This document shows positions 32,601-40,123 of a DNA stretch of 64,000 bases, one piece after another. A model generated the notes under the pieces. It searched no databases. It was given only the letters and a program-made list of their open reading frames with translations, and was not told the DNA's origin. Origin of the DNA: Aliihoeflea sp. 2WW. Its GTDB lineage: Bacteria; Pseudomonadota; Alphaproteobacteria; Rhizobiales; Rhizobiaceae. Every line of letters starts with the position of its first letter. The first letter of the stretch is position 1. A program made the translations under genes and the position numbers. Where the stretch lies: the NCBI RefSeq assembly GCF_000497755.1, contig NZ_AYOD01000002.1:114630-178629 (forward strand), read 5' to 3'.

Positions 32601-33109
32601 AAGGCGACGTCCGACTGGTGCGGCATGGAGGACGAGACGCAGCCATGGTCGTCGCCGGCGACCACCAGCACGCCACCATTGGGCGAGGAGCCATAGGCGT
32701 TGCCGTGCTTCAGCGCGTCGCCGGAGCGGTCGACGCCCGGTCCCTTGCCGTACCACATGCCGAAAACGCCCTCGACCTCGCGCTTCGGGTTGGTCTCTAC
32801 CTGCTGCGAGCCGAGCACCGCCGTCGCCGCCAGGTCCTCGTTGACCGCCGGCAGGAACTCGATCCGCGCATCCTTCAGCTTGCTTCCGATCCGCCACAAT
32901 TCAAGATCGAGCCCGCCCAGCGGCGAGCCACGATAGCCCGAAATGAACCCGCCGGTCGTCTTGCCGGCTTCGCGATCCCTGCGCGATTGATCGAGCGCGA
33001 TCCGCACCAGCGCCTGCGTCCCCGTCATGAAGACGCGGCCGCGCTCCATCTCGTAGCGATCCTTGAGCTGGTAGCGGGCGAGTTCGCGGATGGGCTCGTG
33101 CGCGGTCAT
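29681..33109 (-). CDS. Indolepyruvate ferredoxin oxidoreductase, fused alpha-beta form
   Basis: 1142 aa. Oxidatively decarboxylates aryl or branched 2-oxo acids to acyl-CoA using thiamine diphosphate. N-terminal pyrimidine-binding half; a thiamine-binding region near CSGCPHNTST; an internal ferredoxin-like segment with CEGCGDCSVESNC and a further Cys group (SSCNKDFSCLNGFCP); then the gamma-type domain from ~700 (LLITGVGGTGVVTVG). This single-chain form is common in alphaproteobacteria for amino-acid breakdown. A divergent AsnC-family gene 139 bp away probably regulates it. Confidence 0.9.
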   Translation of the reverse strand: MTAHEPIRELARYQLKDRYEMERGRVFMTGTQALVRIALDQSRRDREAGKTTGGFISGYRGSPLGGLDLELWRIGSKLKDARIEFLPAVNEDLAATAVLGSQQVETNPKREVEGVFGMWYGKGPGVDRSGDALKHGNAYGSSPNGGVLVVAGDDHGCVSSSMPHQSDVAFMAWFMPTLNPASVAEYLEFGEYGYALSRYSGMWVGFKAISETVESGASFELRPDRAFRVPDFTPPPGGLHYRWPDLPGPQIEERMEAKKQAVFAFAEANPIDRHIYEVRDAKFGIVTTGKGHLDLMEALRLLGIGEAECRELGIDIYKVGMVWPLARRDALDFVRGKEEVLVIEEKRGIIESQFKEYFYDWPGDKPKRMVGKRDEAGERLVPWTGELSPRQLVPIVAKRLDGIFPGHGFVERARRVAEAPRVALNVPGATRTPYFCSGCPHNTSTKVPEGSQALAGIGCHFMASWMDRETSSLIQMGGEGVNWAASSLFTGKGHVFQNLGEGTYYHSGSMAIRQAIAAKANITYKILFNDAVAMTGGQPVDGPISVHAIAAEVRAEGVERIALVSDDPEKFSMQDFPAGTTLHHRREMDAVQRELRDVAGVSVLIYEQTCATEKRRRRKRGTMEDPKKFVVINELVCEGCGDCSVESNCLSVEPLETEFGTKRRINQSSCNKDFSCLNGFCPSFVTVEGATRRKKGGVEFDLATLAADIAAPEIPALERPFDLLITGVGGTGVVTVGQLVTMAAHLEAKGATVLDFTGFAQKFGPVLSFVRLAASPQAIHQVRIDGGAADALIGCDIVVSSSPKASATYRAGMKAAVNLAKMPTGDIVRKRDADLAVDQRLAAIAGVVGEGALTAVDANALSDRLMGDTVFANVMMLGFAWQLGLVPVGHEALRQAIELNGVAIEANHRAFLIGRLAAANPEAVGGLFKPKPVSGETLDQIVMRREAFLTDYQDAAYAKRYRALVDRVRAAEAGFGSQKLTEAVARSLFKLMAYKDEYEVARLHTQTGLEEKLAAEFEGDWKIVHHLAPPMLNAGTDARGRPLKRSFGPWIRRPFHMLARMKRLRGTPLDVFGHTVERRMERGLIGWYEAKIEEALARLSPQTHGTIAEAMALPMQIRGFGPVKDKAVAEVRPKLDAALASL

Positions 33110-33248
33110 GGCTGGTCTCCCGATTGGCTGGCGACAGGATACGCCCGATCGGGTGAAAGAGCTTGCCGATTTCCAGCGGCTGGTCCACGAATAGGCAAGC
33201 CACTGCCGTCAAACCGGGACTTGCCGGTCAATTCGTTCGGATATCGCA

Positions 33249-33707
33249 ATGCAACTGGAAGAACAGGATCGCCGCCTCCTCTCCATCCTGCAGGGGAACG
33301 GCCGCATCTCCAACCAGGATCTCGCCGACCAGGCCGGCATGTCGGCCTCCGCCTGCTGGCGCCGCGTGCGCGCGCTGGAGGAAGCTGGGATCATCAGCGA
33401 TTACCGCGCCTTGCTCGATCCGGCTCAGGCAGGGCTGACGTTCCACGCCATCGTCCACGTCACCCTCACCCGCCATGAGCACGGCCATGTCGACACCTTC
33501 ATCGCCGAGGTCCAGCGAAGGCCAGAAGTGCTCGACTGCTTCTCGACGACCGGCGAAGCCGACTATCACCTGCGCGTCCTCTGCACCGACCTCGACGCCT
33601 ACAACGCCTTCCTCGAAGGGTTTTTGTTTCGCCTGCCGGGGATAGCGAACGTGCGCACCAATCTCGTGCTGAAAAGCATCAAGCACACAACGCGACTGGC
33701 GGTCTGA
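33249..33707 (+). CDS. Lrp/AsnC-family transcriptional regulator
   Basis: 152 aa. The N-terminal winged helix contains ISNQDLADQAGMSASACWRR, and the C-terminal RAM effector domain includes VLDCFSTTGEADYHLRVLC. It is divergent from the indolepyruvate oxidoreductase gene across 139 bp, the usual arrangement for a local amino-acid-responsive regulator. The effector is not predictable. Confidence 0.9.
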   Translation: MQLEEQDRRLLSILQGNGRISNQDLADQAGMSASACWRRVRALEEAGIISDYRALLDPAQAGLTFHAIVHVTLTRHEHGHVDTFIAEVQRRPEVLDCFSTTGEADYHLRVLCTDLDAYNAFLEGFLFRLPGIANVRTNLVLKSIKHTTRLAV

Positions 33708-33729
33708 TTGTTTGCATTGAGCTTCGCTC

Positions 33730-33875
33730 GACCCCCACCCTTTATCCCTCCCCACAAGGGGGAGGGAGTCGCCGACGCAGCGTCCTTCCCTGAAATCTCG
33801 GCGCTTCGCTGAAGGAATACATTCGGCGCCGATGCCCTCCCTCCCCCTTGTGGGGAGGGATAAAGGGTGGGGGTC
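33730..33875. repeat. Inverted-repeat element copy 1 (~146 bp)
   Basis: The ends are inverted copies of a ~38-bp sequence starting GACCCCCACCCTTTATCCCT, itself containing a short CCCC/GGGG hairpin. The internal ~70 bp is only partly conserved among copies. Further copies: 44135-44280, 59176-59319 and a partial one at 63909. It lies between convergent genes, as expected for a small non-coding mobile or REP-type repeat. Confidence 0.9.
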
Positions 33876-33888
33876 CCCTTCGCCCAAA

Positions 33889-34530
33889 CTATCCCGCCAA
33901 AAGCGCATCCATGTGCAACGCCTGAACCTCTGCCGGATACCGATACGCATCAAACGGACAGGCATTGCGGGCAATACAACCCTGCCTGCGGCACACTACC
34001 CCCTCACCCAGAACATGCCCCCGACACGCACCAACATCATATCCGTCCACATCGAACGCCCCGACCGGACACCCCGTCAAACACGGCTTCTCCCGGCATT
34101 CATCGCAAAGATGCCGCGCCTTCGATAACTCCCCCAGCACCAACGCCCGATCAAACAGCAGCGCCCCGCGATAAGCATGCCAAAGCCCGAATTCCGGATG
34201 CATGAGAACCCCAAGCGGCGACGGCTTCAGCCCTTCCGCCCGCATCGCCCATTGCTGGAACGGCAAATACGGCCGGTCGCTCGGATAAACCGCCCGCGCG
34301 CCGACAGCGTCGGCGACCCGGTCGATGACAATCAGCGACCACGCATCCAGCGGATCGGCGACGCCAACGTTCCGCGCCTGCCACTCTTGGAAATGTGGCC
34401 AGTAGTCCGCCCCGCCATGGCCGACGAGCAGAACCGCCTTTGCGGGAGCATCCTCGCCGCGGTCAAAATCGAATCCGCCACGCAGGATGAGGCCTGAGGA
34501 CAACAAAAGAGCTGTGATGCGCTCGATCAT
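33889..34530 (-). CDS. Fe-S protein of unknown function
   Basis: 213 aa. The N-terminal ~130 residues are a globular domain with VLLVGHGGADYWPHFQEW and PFQQWAMRAEGLKPSPLGVL. The C-terminal part has CDECREKPCLTGCPVG, a C-x2-C-x4-C-x3-CP [4Fe-4S] motif, and further cysteines in CRRQGCIARNACP. The layout recalls the Fe-S end of epoxyqueuosine reductase, but the protein is much shorter and I do not assign that function. Homologues in rhizobia are, as I recall, called simply ferredoxin. Convergent with the AsnC gene across an inverted-repeat element. Confidence 0.7.
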   Translation of the reverse strand: MIERITALLLSSGLILRGGFDFDRGEDAPAKAVLLVGHGGADYWPHFQEWQARNVGVADPLDAWSLIVIDRVADAVGARAVYPSDRPYLPFQQWAMRAEGLKPSPLGVLMHPEFGLWHAYRGALLFDRALVLGELSKARHLCDECREKPCLTGCPVGAFDVDGYDVGACRGHVLGEGVVCRRQGCIARNACPFDAYRYPAEVQALHMDALLAG

Positions 34531-34565
34531 CGCGCGCTCGAGGACGGAAAGGTCCGCGCCCTACG

Positions 34566-34627
34566 CCCCCGCGAGGGGGGAGATTATTCTCGTCGCCGAC
34601 AACGCGTGATCTCCCCCCTCGCGGGGG
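34566..34627. repeat. Palindromic intergenic repeat, 19-bp arms
   Basis: CCCCCGCGAGGGGGGAGAT (34566-34584) and its exact reverse complement (34609-34627) are separated by 24 bases. It occupies part of the 290-bp gap between the Fe-S protein and the MttB-family gene; the rest of the gap shows no gene. Confidence 0.8.
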
Positions 34628-34820
34628 GTCCGAAGGACGGGCCGAGACCCGTGGCTCAGCCCAGGGCGGCCGGCAGGACAGAGGGGGCCGCTGTCCCGCG
34701 ACGTGGCCAAATCGGGGGCGCAACAAGCTACCCCTTCCCGTCCGGCCCTCGTATCGCCGAGCGCCAGACTTCCTTGTGGATGATGTCGGCCACTTTAGCC
34801 CGGCCTGAAACGGGCTCCTT

Positions 34821-36352
34821 TCAAGTGAAGGCGTCGGGCATGGACTCCTTCTTCTTCGCCATGAAATCCTTCAGCCCGTCCTCGAGGCCCGGGTCGAGAT
34901 ACGGCGCCTCGTAGGTGTCGAGCCAGCGGCGGGCGAGCTCGTTCGCGCGCTGCGGCGCGGTCTTCTCACCCTCGGCGAGCCATTGTTCGTAGGAATTGTT
35001 GTCGGCGATCGACGAGCGGTAGAATGCCGTCTGGAAGTTCGCCTGCGTGTGCGAGCAGCCGAGATAGTGGCTGCCGGGGCCGACCTCGCGGATCGCGTCC
35101 ATCGCCTGCCCGTTTTCAGACAGGTCAACGCCGGCAGCGAATTTCTGCTGCATGCCGAGCTGGTCGACATCCATCATGAACTTCTCGTAGCAGGAGGCGA
35201 GCCCTCCCTCGAGCCAACCGGCGGCGTGGAGCACGAAGTTCGTGCCCGCCAGCACCGTCGAGTTCAGCGTGTTGGCGCTCTCATAGGCCGCCTGCGCGTC
35301 CGGGACCTTGGAGGCGCAAAGCGATCCGCCGGTACGGAACGGCAGGCCGAGACGGCGCGCAAGCTGGCCTGCGCCGTAGGATACGAGCGTCGGCTCCGGC
35401 GTGCCGAAGGTCGGCGCGCCCGACTGCATCGAGATCGACGAGGCGAAGGTACCGAACAGCACCGGCGCGCCCGGCCGCACGAGCTGCGTGAAGGAGGCGC
35501 CCGCCAGCACTTCCGCCAGAACCTGCGTCAGCGTGCCGGCCACCGTTACCGGGCTCATCGCGCCGGCAAGGATGAACGGGGTGATGATCGTCGCCTGGTT
35601 GGCGCGCGCATAGACCTTCGCCGCGCCCAGCATCGTCTCGTCGAAGACCATCGGCGAGTTGGCGTTGATCAGGTTGATGATCACCGTGTTGTCGTCGACG
35701 AACTTCTCACCGAACAGGATATTCGCCATCGCCACCGTGTCCTCCGCGCGCTCGGGCGCGGTGACCGAGCCCATGAAGGGCTTGTCGGAGAACTTCATGT
35801 GGCTGAACACCATGTCAAGATGGCGCTTGTTGACCGGCACGTCGACCGGCTCGCACACCGTGCCGCCCGAATGGTGGATCGACGGCGCCATGTAGGCGAG
35901 CTTCACGAAATTGCGGAAATCCTCGATCGTCGCATAGCGGCGGTTGCCGTCGAGATCGCGCACGAAGGGCGGGCCGTAGACGGGCGCGAAGACCGTCGCA
36001 TCGCCGCCGATCTGGACGGAACGCTCGGGATTGCGTGCATGCTGGGTGAAGACGGATGGCGCGGTCTTCAAAAGTTCGCGGCAGAGCCCCTTCGGGAAAT
36101 GCACGCGCTCGCCGCGCACGTCGGCGCCGGCCTGCCTCCAGAGCTCCAGCGCCTCGGCGTCGTCGCGGAATTCGATGCCGACCTCTTCGAGAACCGTGTC
36201 GGCATTGGCCTCGATCAGCGCCAGGCCTTCCTCGTTCAGCACCTCGTAGAGCGGGATCTGGCGCTTGATGTAGGTCCGCGCCGTGCGCCGCCCGCGCCAC
36301 GTCCGCGCCGTGCTGCGCCCGCTTCTTCCGCGTGAGCGAGATTTTCGTCCAT
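34821..36352 (-). CDS. Non-pyrrolysine MttB-family corrinoid methyltransferase (5' frameshift)
   Basis: Trimethylamine-methyltransferase superfamily; transfers a methyl group from a quaternary or tertiary amine to Co(I) of a cognate corrinoid protein. The main frame runs to 36242 (473 aa from a GTG) and contains no in-frame amber codon, so it lacks pyrrolysine and belongs with the glycine betaine / proline betaine / carnitine type enzymes. The N-terminus is in another frame: ATG at 36352 gives MDENLAHAEEAGAARRGRGA, the Arg/Gly-rich start of rhizobial family members, while the main frame upstream of 36242 codes TYIKRQIPLYEVL. The whole span is one base short of 511 codons. Divergent from its presumed corrinoid partner. 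Confidence 0.85.
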
Positions 36353-36446
36353 GTCCAACCCGTCCTTATTGCGTTCGCCGCCGGTCGCAGCGTTTTCCCG
36401 CCAATCTAGTGGAGGCCGCTTTGCGAACGGGCTTGGCCGCGCCAAA

Positions 36447-36468
36447 CCGTGTCGCAAAATCGACACGG
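36447..36468. promoter_or_regulatory. 22-bp perfect palindrome, operator candidate for both divergent operons
   Basis: CCGTGTCG, spacer CAAAAT, CGACACGG. It lies 95 bp upstream of the MttB-family ATG and 151 bp upstream of the corrinoid-protein ATG, near the middle of their shared intergenic region. TGTCGC half-sites are the type bound by GlxA/ArgR-group AraC regulators; such a regulator gene is at 46.2 kb and has a related palindrome upstream. A further GTCGCATTCC stretch is at 36520-36529. Confidence 0.5.
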
Positions 36469-36618
36469 AATCCTGCATGTTTTCGGCCGAGTTGCACGGT
36501 CGTTTTCGTTTCCGCCGACGTCGCATTCCGACTATGGGAAATCGCCGCCGTCAGAATATGAATTGGGCACGACAAATCAGCGCGGAATGCGCCTGCCAGA
36601 GCCTTTCAGGAGTACCCG

Positions 36619-37317
<699 letters not shown>

Positions 37318-37321
37318 CATG

Positions 37322-37346
37322 AAAAAGGGCGCCGCGAGGCGCCCTT
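37322..37346 (-). terminator. Intrinsic terminator for the entericidin-like gene
   Basis: On the minus strand AAGGGCGCC, loop TCGC, GGCGCCCTT and then a run making five T residues in all. It is 27 bases after the entericidin stop. On the plus strand the same stem follows the corrinoid gene but lacks a T-run; it could still serve both convergent genes. Confidence 0.75.
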
Positions 37347-37372
37347 GATCGTTCCGGCTCGCGATCGAGCCC

Positions 37373-37528
37373 TTATTCTGCCGCGCCGGCGACGTTACGG
37401 CCTGCGGACTGCGTCGCGTCCACCGTATTGGCCGCGTCCGCACCGACGCCGCGAATGGTGTTAGCACAGCCGCTGGCCATGGCGACGACGGCGAAGACGA
37501 TGGCGACACGCGAAATTGCCTTGGACAT
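37373..37528 (-). CDS. Entericidin A/B-family small lipoprotein
   Basis: 51 aa: MSKAISRVAIVFAVVAMASG then a lipobox cysteine (ASGC) and a short A/N/G-rich mature part ending AGRNVAGAAE, the size and composition of entericidin-family outer-membrane lipoproteins. GGGAG lies upstream of the ATG and a terminator follows. It faces the corrinoid gene and is probably unrelated to the methyl-transfer pathway. Confidence 0.8.
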   Translation of the reverse strand: MSKAISRVAIVFAVVAMASGCANTIRGVGADAANTVDATQSAGRNVAGAAE

Positions 37529-37554
37529 TTGATCTGCTCCCGAGATGATAAGGC

Positions 37555-38199
37555 ATGGAAAATCCAGCTTCCAACCGTGAACGCGCCAACGGCCAAAAGG
37601 TTCTCGTCATCGCCTGCGGAATGATCGCGCGCGAGATCATCGCGGTTAAGGATGCCTTGCGCCTCGATCATCTGGACCTGACCTGCCTGCCTGCCGAGTT
37701 CCACTACCGCCCCGACCGCATCGCCCCCGCGCTCGACATCGCGATCCGAAAGGCCCGCGCCGAAGGGATTGCGAACATCTTCGTCGGCTATGCCGATTGC
37801 GGCACCGGCGGGGACATCGACAAGGTCTGCGCCGCGCATGGCGTCGAGCGGATCGACGGGCCGCACTGCTTCGCCTTCTACCAGGGACTGCCTGCCTTCG
37901 AGGCCATCACCGATGGCGACATGACCTCCTTCTACATGACCGATTTCCTCTGCCGGCACTTCGACGCCTTCTTCATGAAGCCGATGGGTCTCGACCGGCA
38001 TCCCGAACTGATCGCGGATTTCTTCGGCAATTACGAGAAGGTCGTCTATCTCGCCCAGACCGACGATCCGACGCTCGAAGCCGTCGCGATCCGCGCGGCA
38101 AAGCTGCTCGGCCTTGCCTATGAGCGACGCTTCACCGGCTATGGCGATCTCGTCCCCGCCCTCAAAAAGGCGCATGAGACGGTCAGTCAAGGCGGCTGA
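37555..38199 (+). CDS. DUF1638 protein associated with corrinoid methyltransferases
   Basis: 214 aa, function unknown. Conserved-looking potential ligands are C21 (VIACGM), C44, H50, C82 (YADCGTGGD), H104 and C105 (DGPHCFAFYQG), suggesting a metal site or reactive thiols. From memory DUF1638 genes recur beside MttB/corrinoid/RACo genes in alphaproteobacteria and anaerobes. Position here, between the corrinoid protein and the THF enzymes, fits a helper role in corrinoid handling; this is inference. Confidence 0.8.
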   Translation: MENPASNRERANGQKVLVIACGMIAREIIAVKDALRLDHLDLTCLPAEFHYRPDRIAPALDIAIRKARAEGIANIFVGYADCGTGGDIDKVCAAHGVERIDGPHCFAFYQGLPAFEAITDGDMTSFYMTDFLCRHFDAFFMKPMGLDRHPELIADFFGNYEKVVYLAQTDDPTLEAVAIRAAKLLGLAYERRFTGYGDLVPALKKAHETVSQGG

Positions 38200-38217
38200 C
38201 AGCCGATTGGACCGCCC

Positions 38218-38796
38218 ATGCTCCGCCGCCCCGCGCTCGCGCTTCTCGCGCTCTTCTCCTCCATCACCGCCTCGCTCGCCACCGGCGAGATCGAGAGCCT
38301 GATCACCGATGCCGATCGCGAGCGCCTCGCTTCTTTCGAGCGCGCCAAGGAGCAGGCGCTGGGCGAGGCAGAGGGCGCGGACAGCCAGACCGCGCTCGCC
38401 GCCCTGCGCAAGGCGGCGAGCGCCGAGGCCCTGCCCTTTGCCGATTTCGACCTGACCGGCGACTGGCAGTGCCGCACGCTCAAGGCCGGCGGGCTTGCAA
38501 AGCTCGTCGTCTATGGCTGGTTCGATTGCCGCGTCACCGATGATGGGTCCGGCTGGCGCCTTGAAAAGCTGACCGGTTCGCAGCGCACGGTCGGCCGTTT
38601 CTTCACCGAGAGCGACACGCGCCTCACCTATCTCGGCGGCTTCTTCGTCGCCGGCGACGCCGCTCCCGCATACGGCGCCGGCATCGACAGCGACCAGGTC
38701 GGCTACGCCGTGCGAACCGGCCCGGAAAGCTGGCAGATCGAGTTTCCGCTGCCGCGCTATGAATCGACGTTCGACATTCTCGAATTGAGGCGTTAG
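38218..38796 (+). CDS. Exported DUF4893-like protein
   Basis: 192 aa with a signal peptide (MLRRPALALLALFSSITASL, cut near residue 22). The mature part has FDLTGDWQCRTLKAGGLAKL and a paired-cysteine, beta-rich C-terminal half ending in DILELRR; this fits DUF4893. Function unknown. It starts 18 bases after the DUF1638 gene and so may be cotranscribed. Confidence 0.65.
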   Translation: MLRRPALALLALFSSITASLATGEIESLITDADRERLASFERAKEQALGEAEGADSQTALAALRKAASAEALPFADFDLTGDWQCRTLKAGGLAKLVVYGWFDCRVTDDGSGWRLEKLTGSQRTVGRFFTESDTRLTYLGGFFVAGDAAPAYGAGIDSDQVGYAVRTGPESWQIEFPLPRYESTFDILELRR

Positions 38797-38893
38797 GGCG
38801 CAATCCCCGCGCAACAAATCTGTGGCATTGCTATTGTAGCGCATCCATGGCTGCCCATCTTGGCGGGCGAACGCGAATGATGATCAGGACGAC

Positions 38894-39547
38894 ATGACCG
38901 ACGAACTCGCCCGCCCAGAAATGCTGCCGGTTCCCGTGCCGGCCATGGCTGCCGGCAAGTCGCGCCTGTCGCAGATTTTCCGGCGGCTGGCGGCCGAATC
39001 GGAGCATTCGGTTTCGATCGAGGAGTTGCGCGATTCGATGGGCGACCGCGGCTTCGCGATGCTGCTCGTCCTCTTTGCCGCACTCAACCTCCTGCCGCTG
39101 CCGCCCGGCTCGACGCTCGTCCTCGGCATCCCGCTGATGCTGGTGTCGGCGCAGATGATGCTCGGCTATCCGACCGCGTGGCTGCCGCGCTTCCTCTTGA
39201 ACAAGTCGATCGGCGCGGATCGCTTCCGCCACGCCGTCACCTACGTCATTCCGCGCCTCGAATGGCTGGAAAGGCTGGTGCGTCCGCGGCACTGGCCGTT
39301 CGAGACGGCCGACGCCGACCGCTATCTCGGCCTTGCGACCTTCGTCCTCGCCGTCGCCGTCTTCCTGCCCATTCCGCTGGGCAACTGGCTGCCGGCATTT
39401 TCGGTCGCGGTCATCGGGCTGGCGCTGTCGGAGCGCGACGGCGTCTTCCTCGCCGTTGGGCTCGGTCTCGGCGCCCTTTCGCTCGCCATCATCGCCGCGG
39501 TCGTCGGCGCCGGCGCGTTCCTGGCGAGCGCCGTCTTCGGCGTCTAG
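38894..39547 (+). CDS. Exopolysaccharide synthesis protein ExoD family
   Basis: 217-aa membrane protein. The ~50-residue polar N-terminus holds SVSIEELRDSMGDRGFAMLL, followed by LPLPPGSTLVLGIPLMLVSA and three or four further helices; this is the ExoD pattern, named from Rhizobium meliloti exopolysaccharide mutants. The biochemical role remains unclear. Nothing links it to methylamine metabolism except position. Confidence 0.85.
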   Translation: MTDELARPEMLPVPVPAMAAGKSRLSQIFRRLAAESEHSVSIEELRDSMGDRGFAMLLVLFAALNLLPLPPGSTLVLGIPLMLVSAQMMLGYPTAWLPRFLLNKSIGADRFRHAVTYVIPRLEWLERLVRPRHWPFETADADRYLGLATFVLAVAVFLPIPLGNWLPAFSVAVIGLALSERDGVFLAVGLGLGALSLAIIAAVVGAGAFLASAVFGV

Positions 39548-39706
39548 AGTGAGATGGGCTTGGATTGAGCCGTTCTGCCGGTGGGCAATCGTGACAAGGC
39601 CGAGGGCTTCGGCGAAAGCCGTATCGGAATACGGTCAAGTCCGAAGACCGACGGATTTGGCGCGAATGCATCCGGCAGAACGGCTCAATCCAAGCCCATC
39701 TCGCTC
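39547..39706. repeat. 160-bp element with 35-bp inverted ends
   Basis: 39547-39581 is matched by the reverse complement of 39672-39706 with one mismatch; the core is GGCTTGGATTGAGCCGTTCT. A smaller palindrome (CCGTATCGGAATACGG) is in the middle. It begins at the last base of the exoD stop codon. No second copy is in the window. It could be a MITE or a large terminator-like cruciform. The remaining gap to 39806 contains no gene I can support. Confidence 0.85.
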
Positions 39707-39805
39707 TCGTCCGCGTCGCTTTTGAAGGCCCGCGCGTCGTCCGGCAACAAGCAGCGGCCATCGCCATGCGGCAATGCTCCGGCAGGTTTATCTCACGGAG
39801 CCTTC

Positions 39806-40123
39806 ATGGCCGATCTGATCATCGTCTACTGGCGCGACATCCCCGCACAGGTGATCGTGCGCAAGGGGCGGCAGAACGCCAAGCGCGAACTGCCCCTGCG
39901 CTTCACCGAGGCGATCGACATGTGCGCCATGCGCACTGGCGCCGGCGAGACCGATGCGTATCTTGCCGAGTGGCGCAAGGCCGACCCGGTGCCGGTGGGA
40001 GACGACCTCGAGGCCGAGGCCGACAAGGCGCTGGGCGAATTCGACACCGCCTATGATCGCGAGCGCCTCGTTGCGCTCGTGAAAGCCGGCGGTCGGGAAG
40101 AGAACATGGCGGAGGAGCGCTGA
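39806..40123 (+). CDS. Virulence-factor-domain small protein coupled to methylene-THF reductase
   Basis: 105 aa. The segment DLIIVYWRDIPAQVIVRKGR followed by RFTEAIDMCAMRTG matches the family called virulence factor (PF13769) from memory; no virulence role is implied. Its stop ends at 40123 and the reductase starts at 40124, so the two are translationally coupled and may form a complex. Acidic C-terminus. Confidence 0.75.
   Translation: MADLIIVYWRDIPAQVIVRKGRQNAKRELPLRFTEAIDMCAMRTGAGETDAYLAEWRKADPVPVGDDLEAEADKALGEFDTAYDRERLVALVKAGGREENMAEER

Noticed and set aside
29798..33478. A 1226-codon open frame on the plus strand opposite the indolepyruvate oxidoreductase
   Set aside because: It is the GC-rich antisense shadow of a well-conserved enzyme; its translation is Arg/His/Asp-rich with no domain, and no ribosome site fits.
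34821..36352. Possible pyrrolysine-containing MttB
   Set aside because: There is no in-frame TAG in the main coding frame and no pyl genes in the window; the defect is a frameshift near the 5' end.
36236..36526. 96-codon minus-strand frame as an independent small gene
   Set aside because: Its C-terminal part from MDENLAHAEE is the displaced N-terminus of the MttB-family protein; upstream codons are intergenic.
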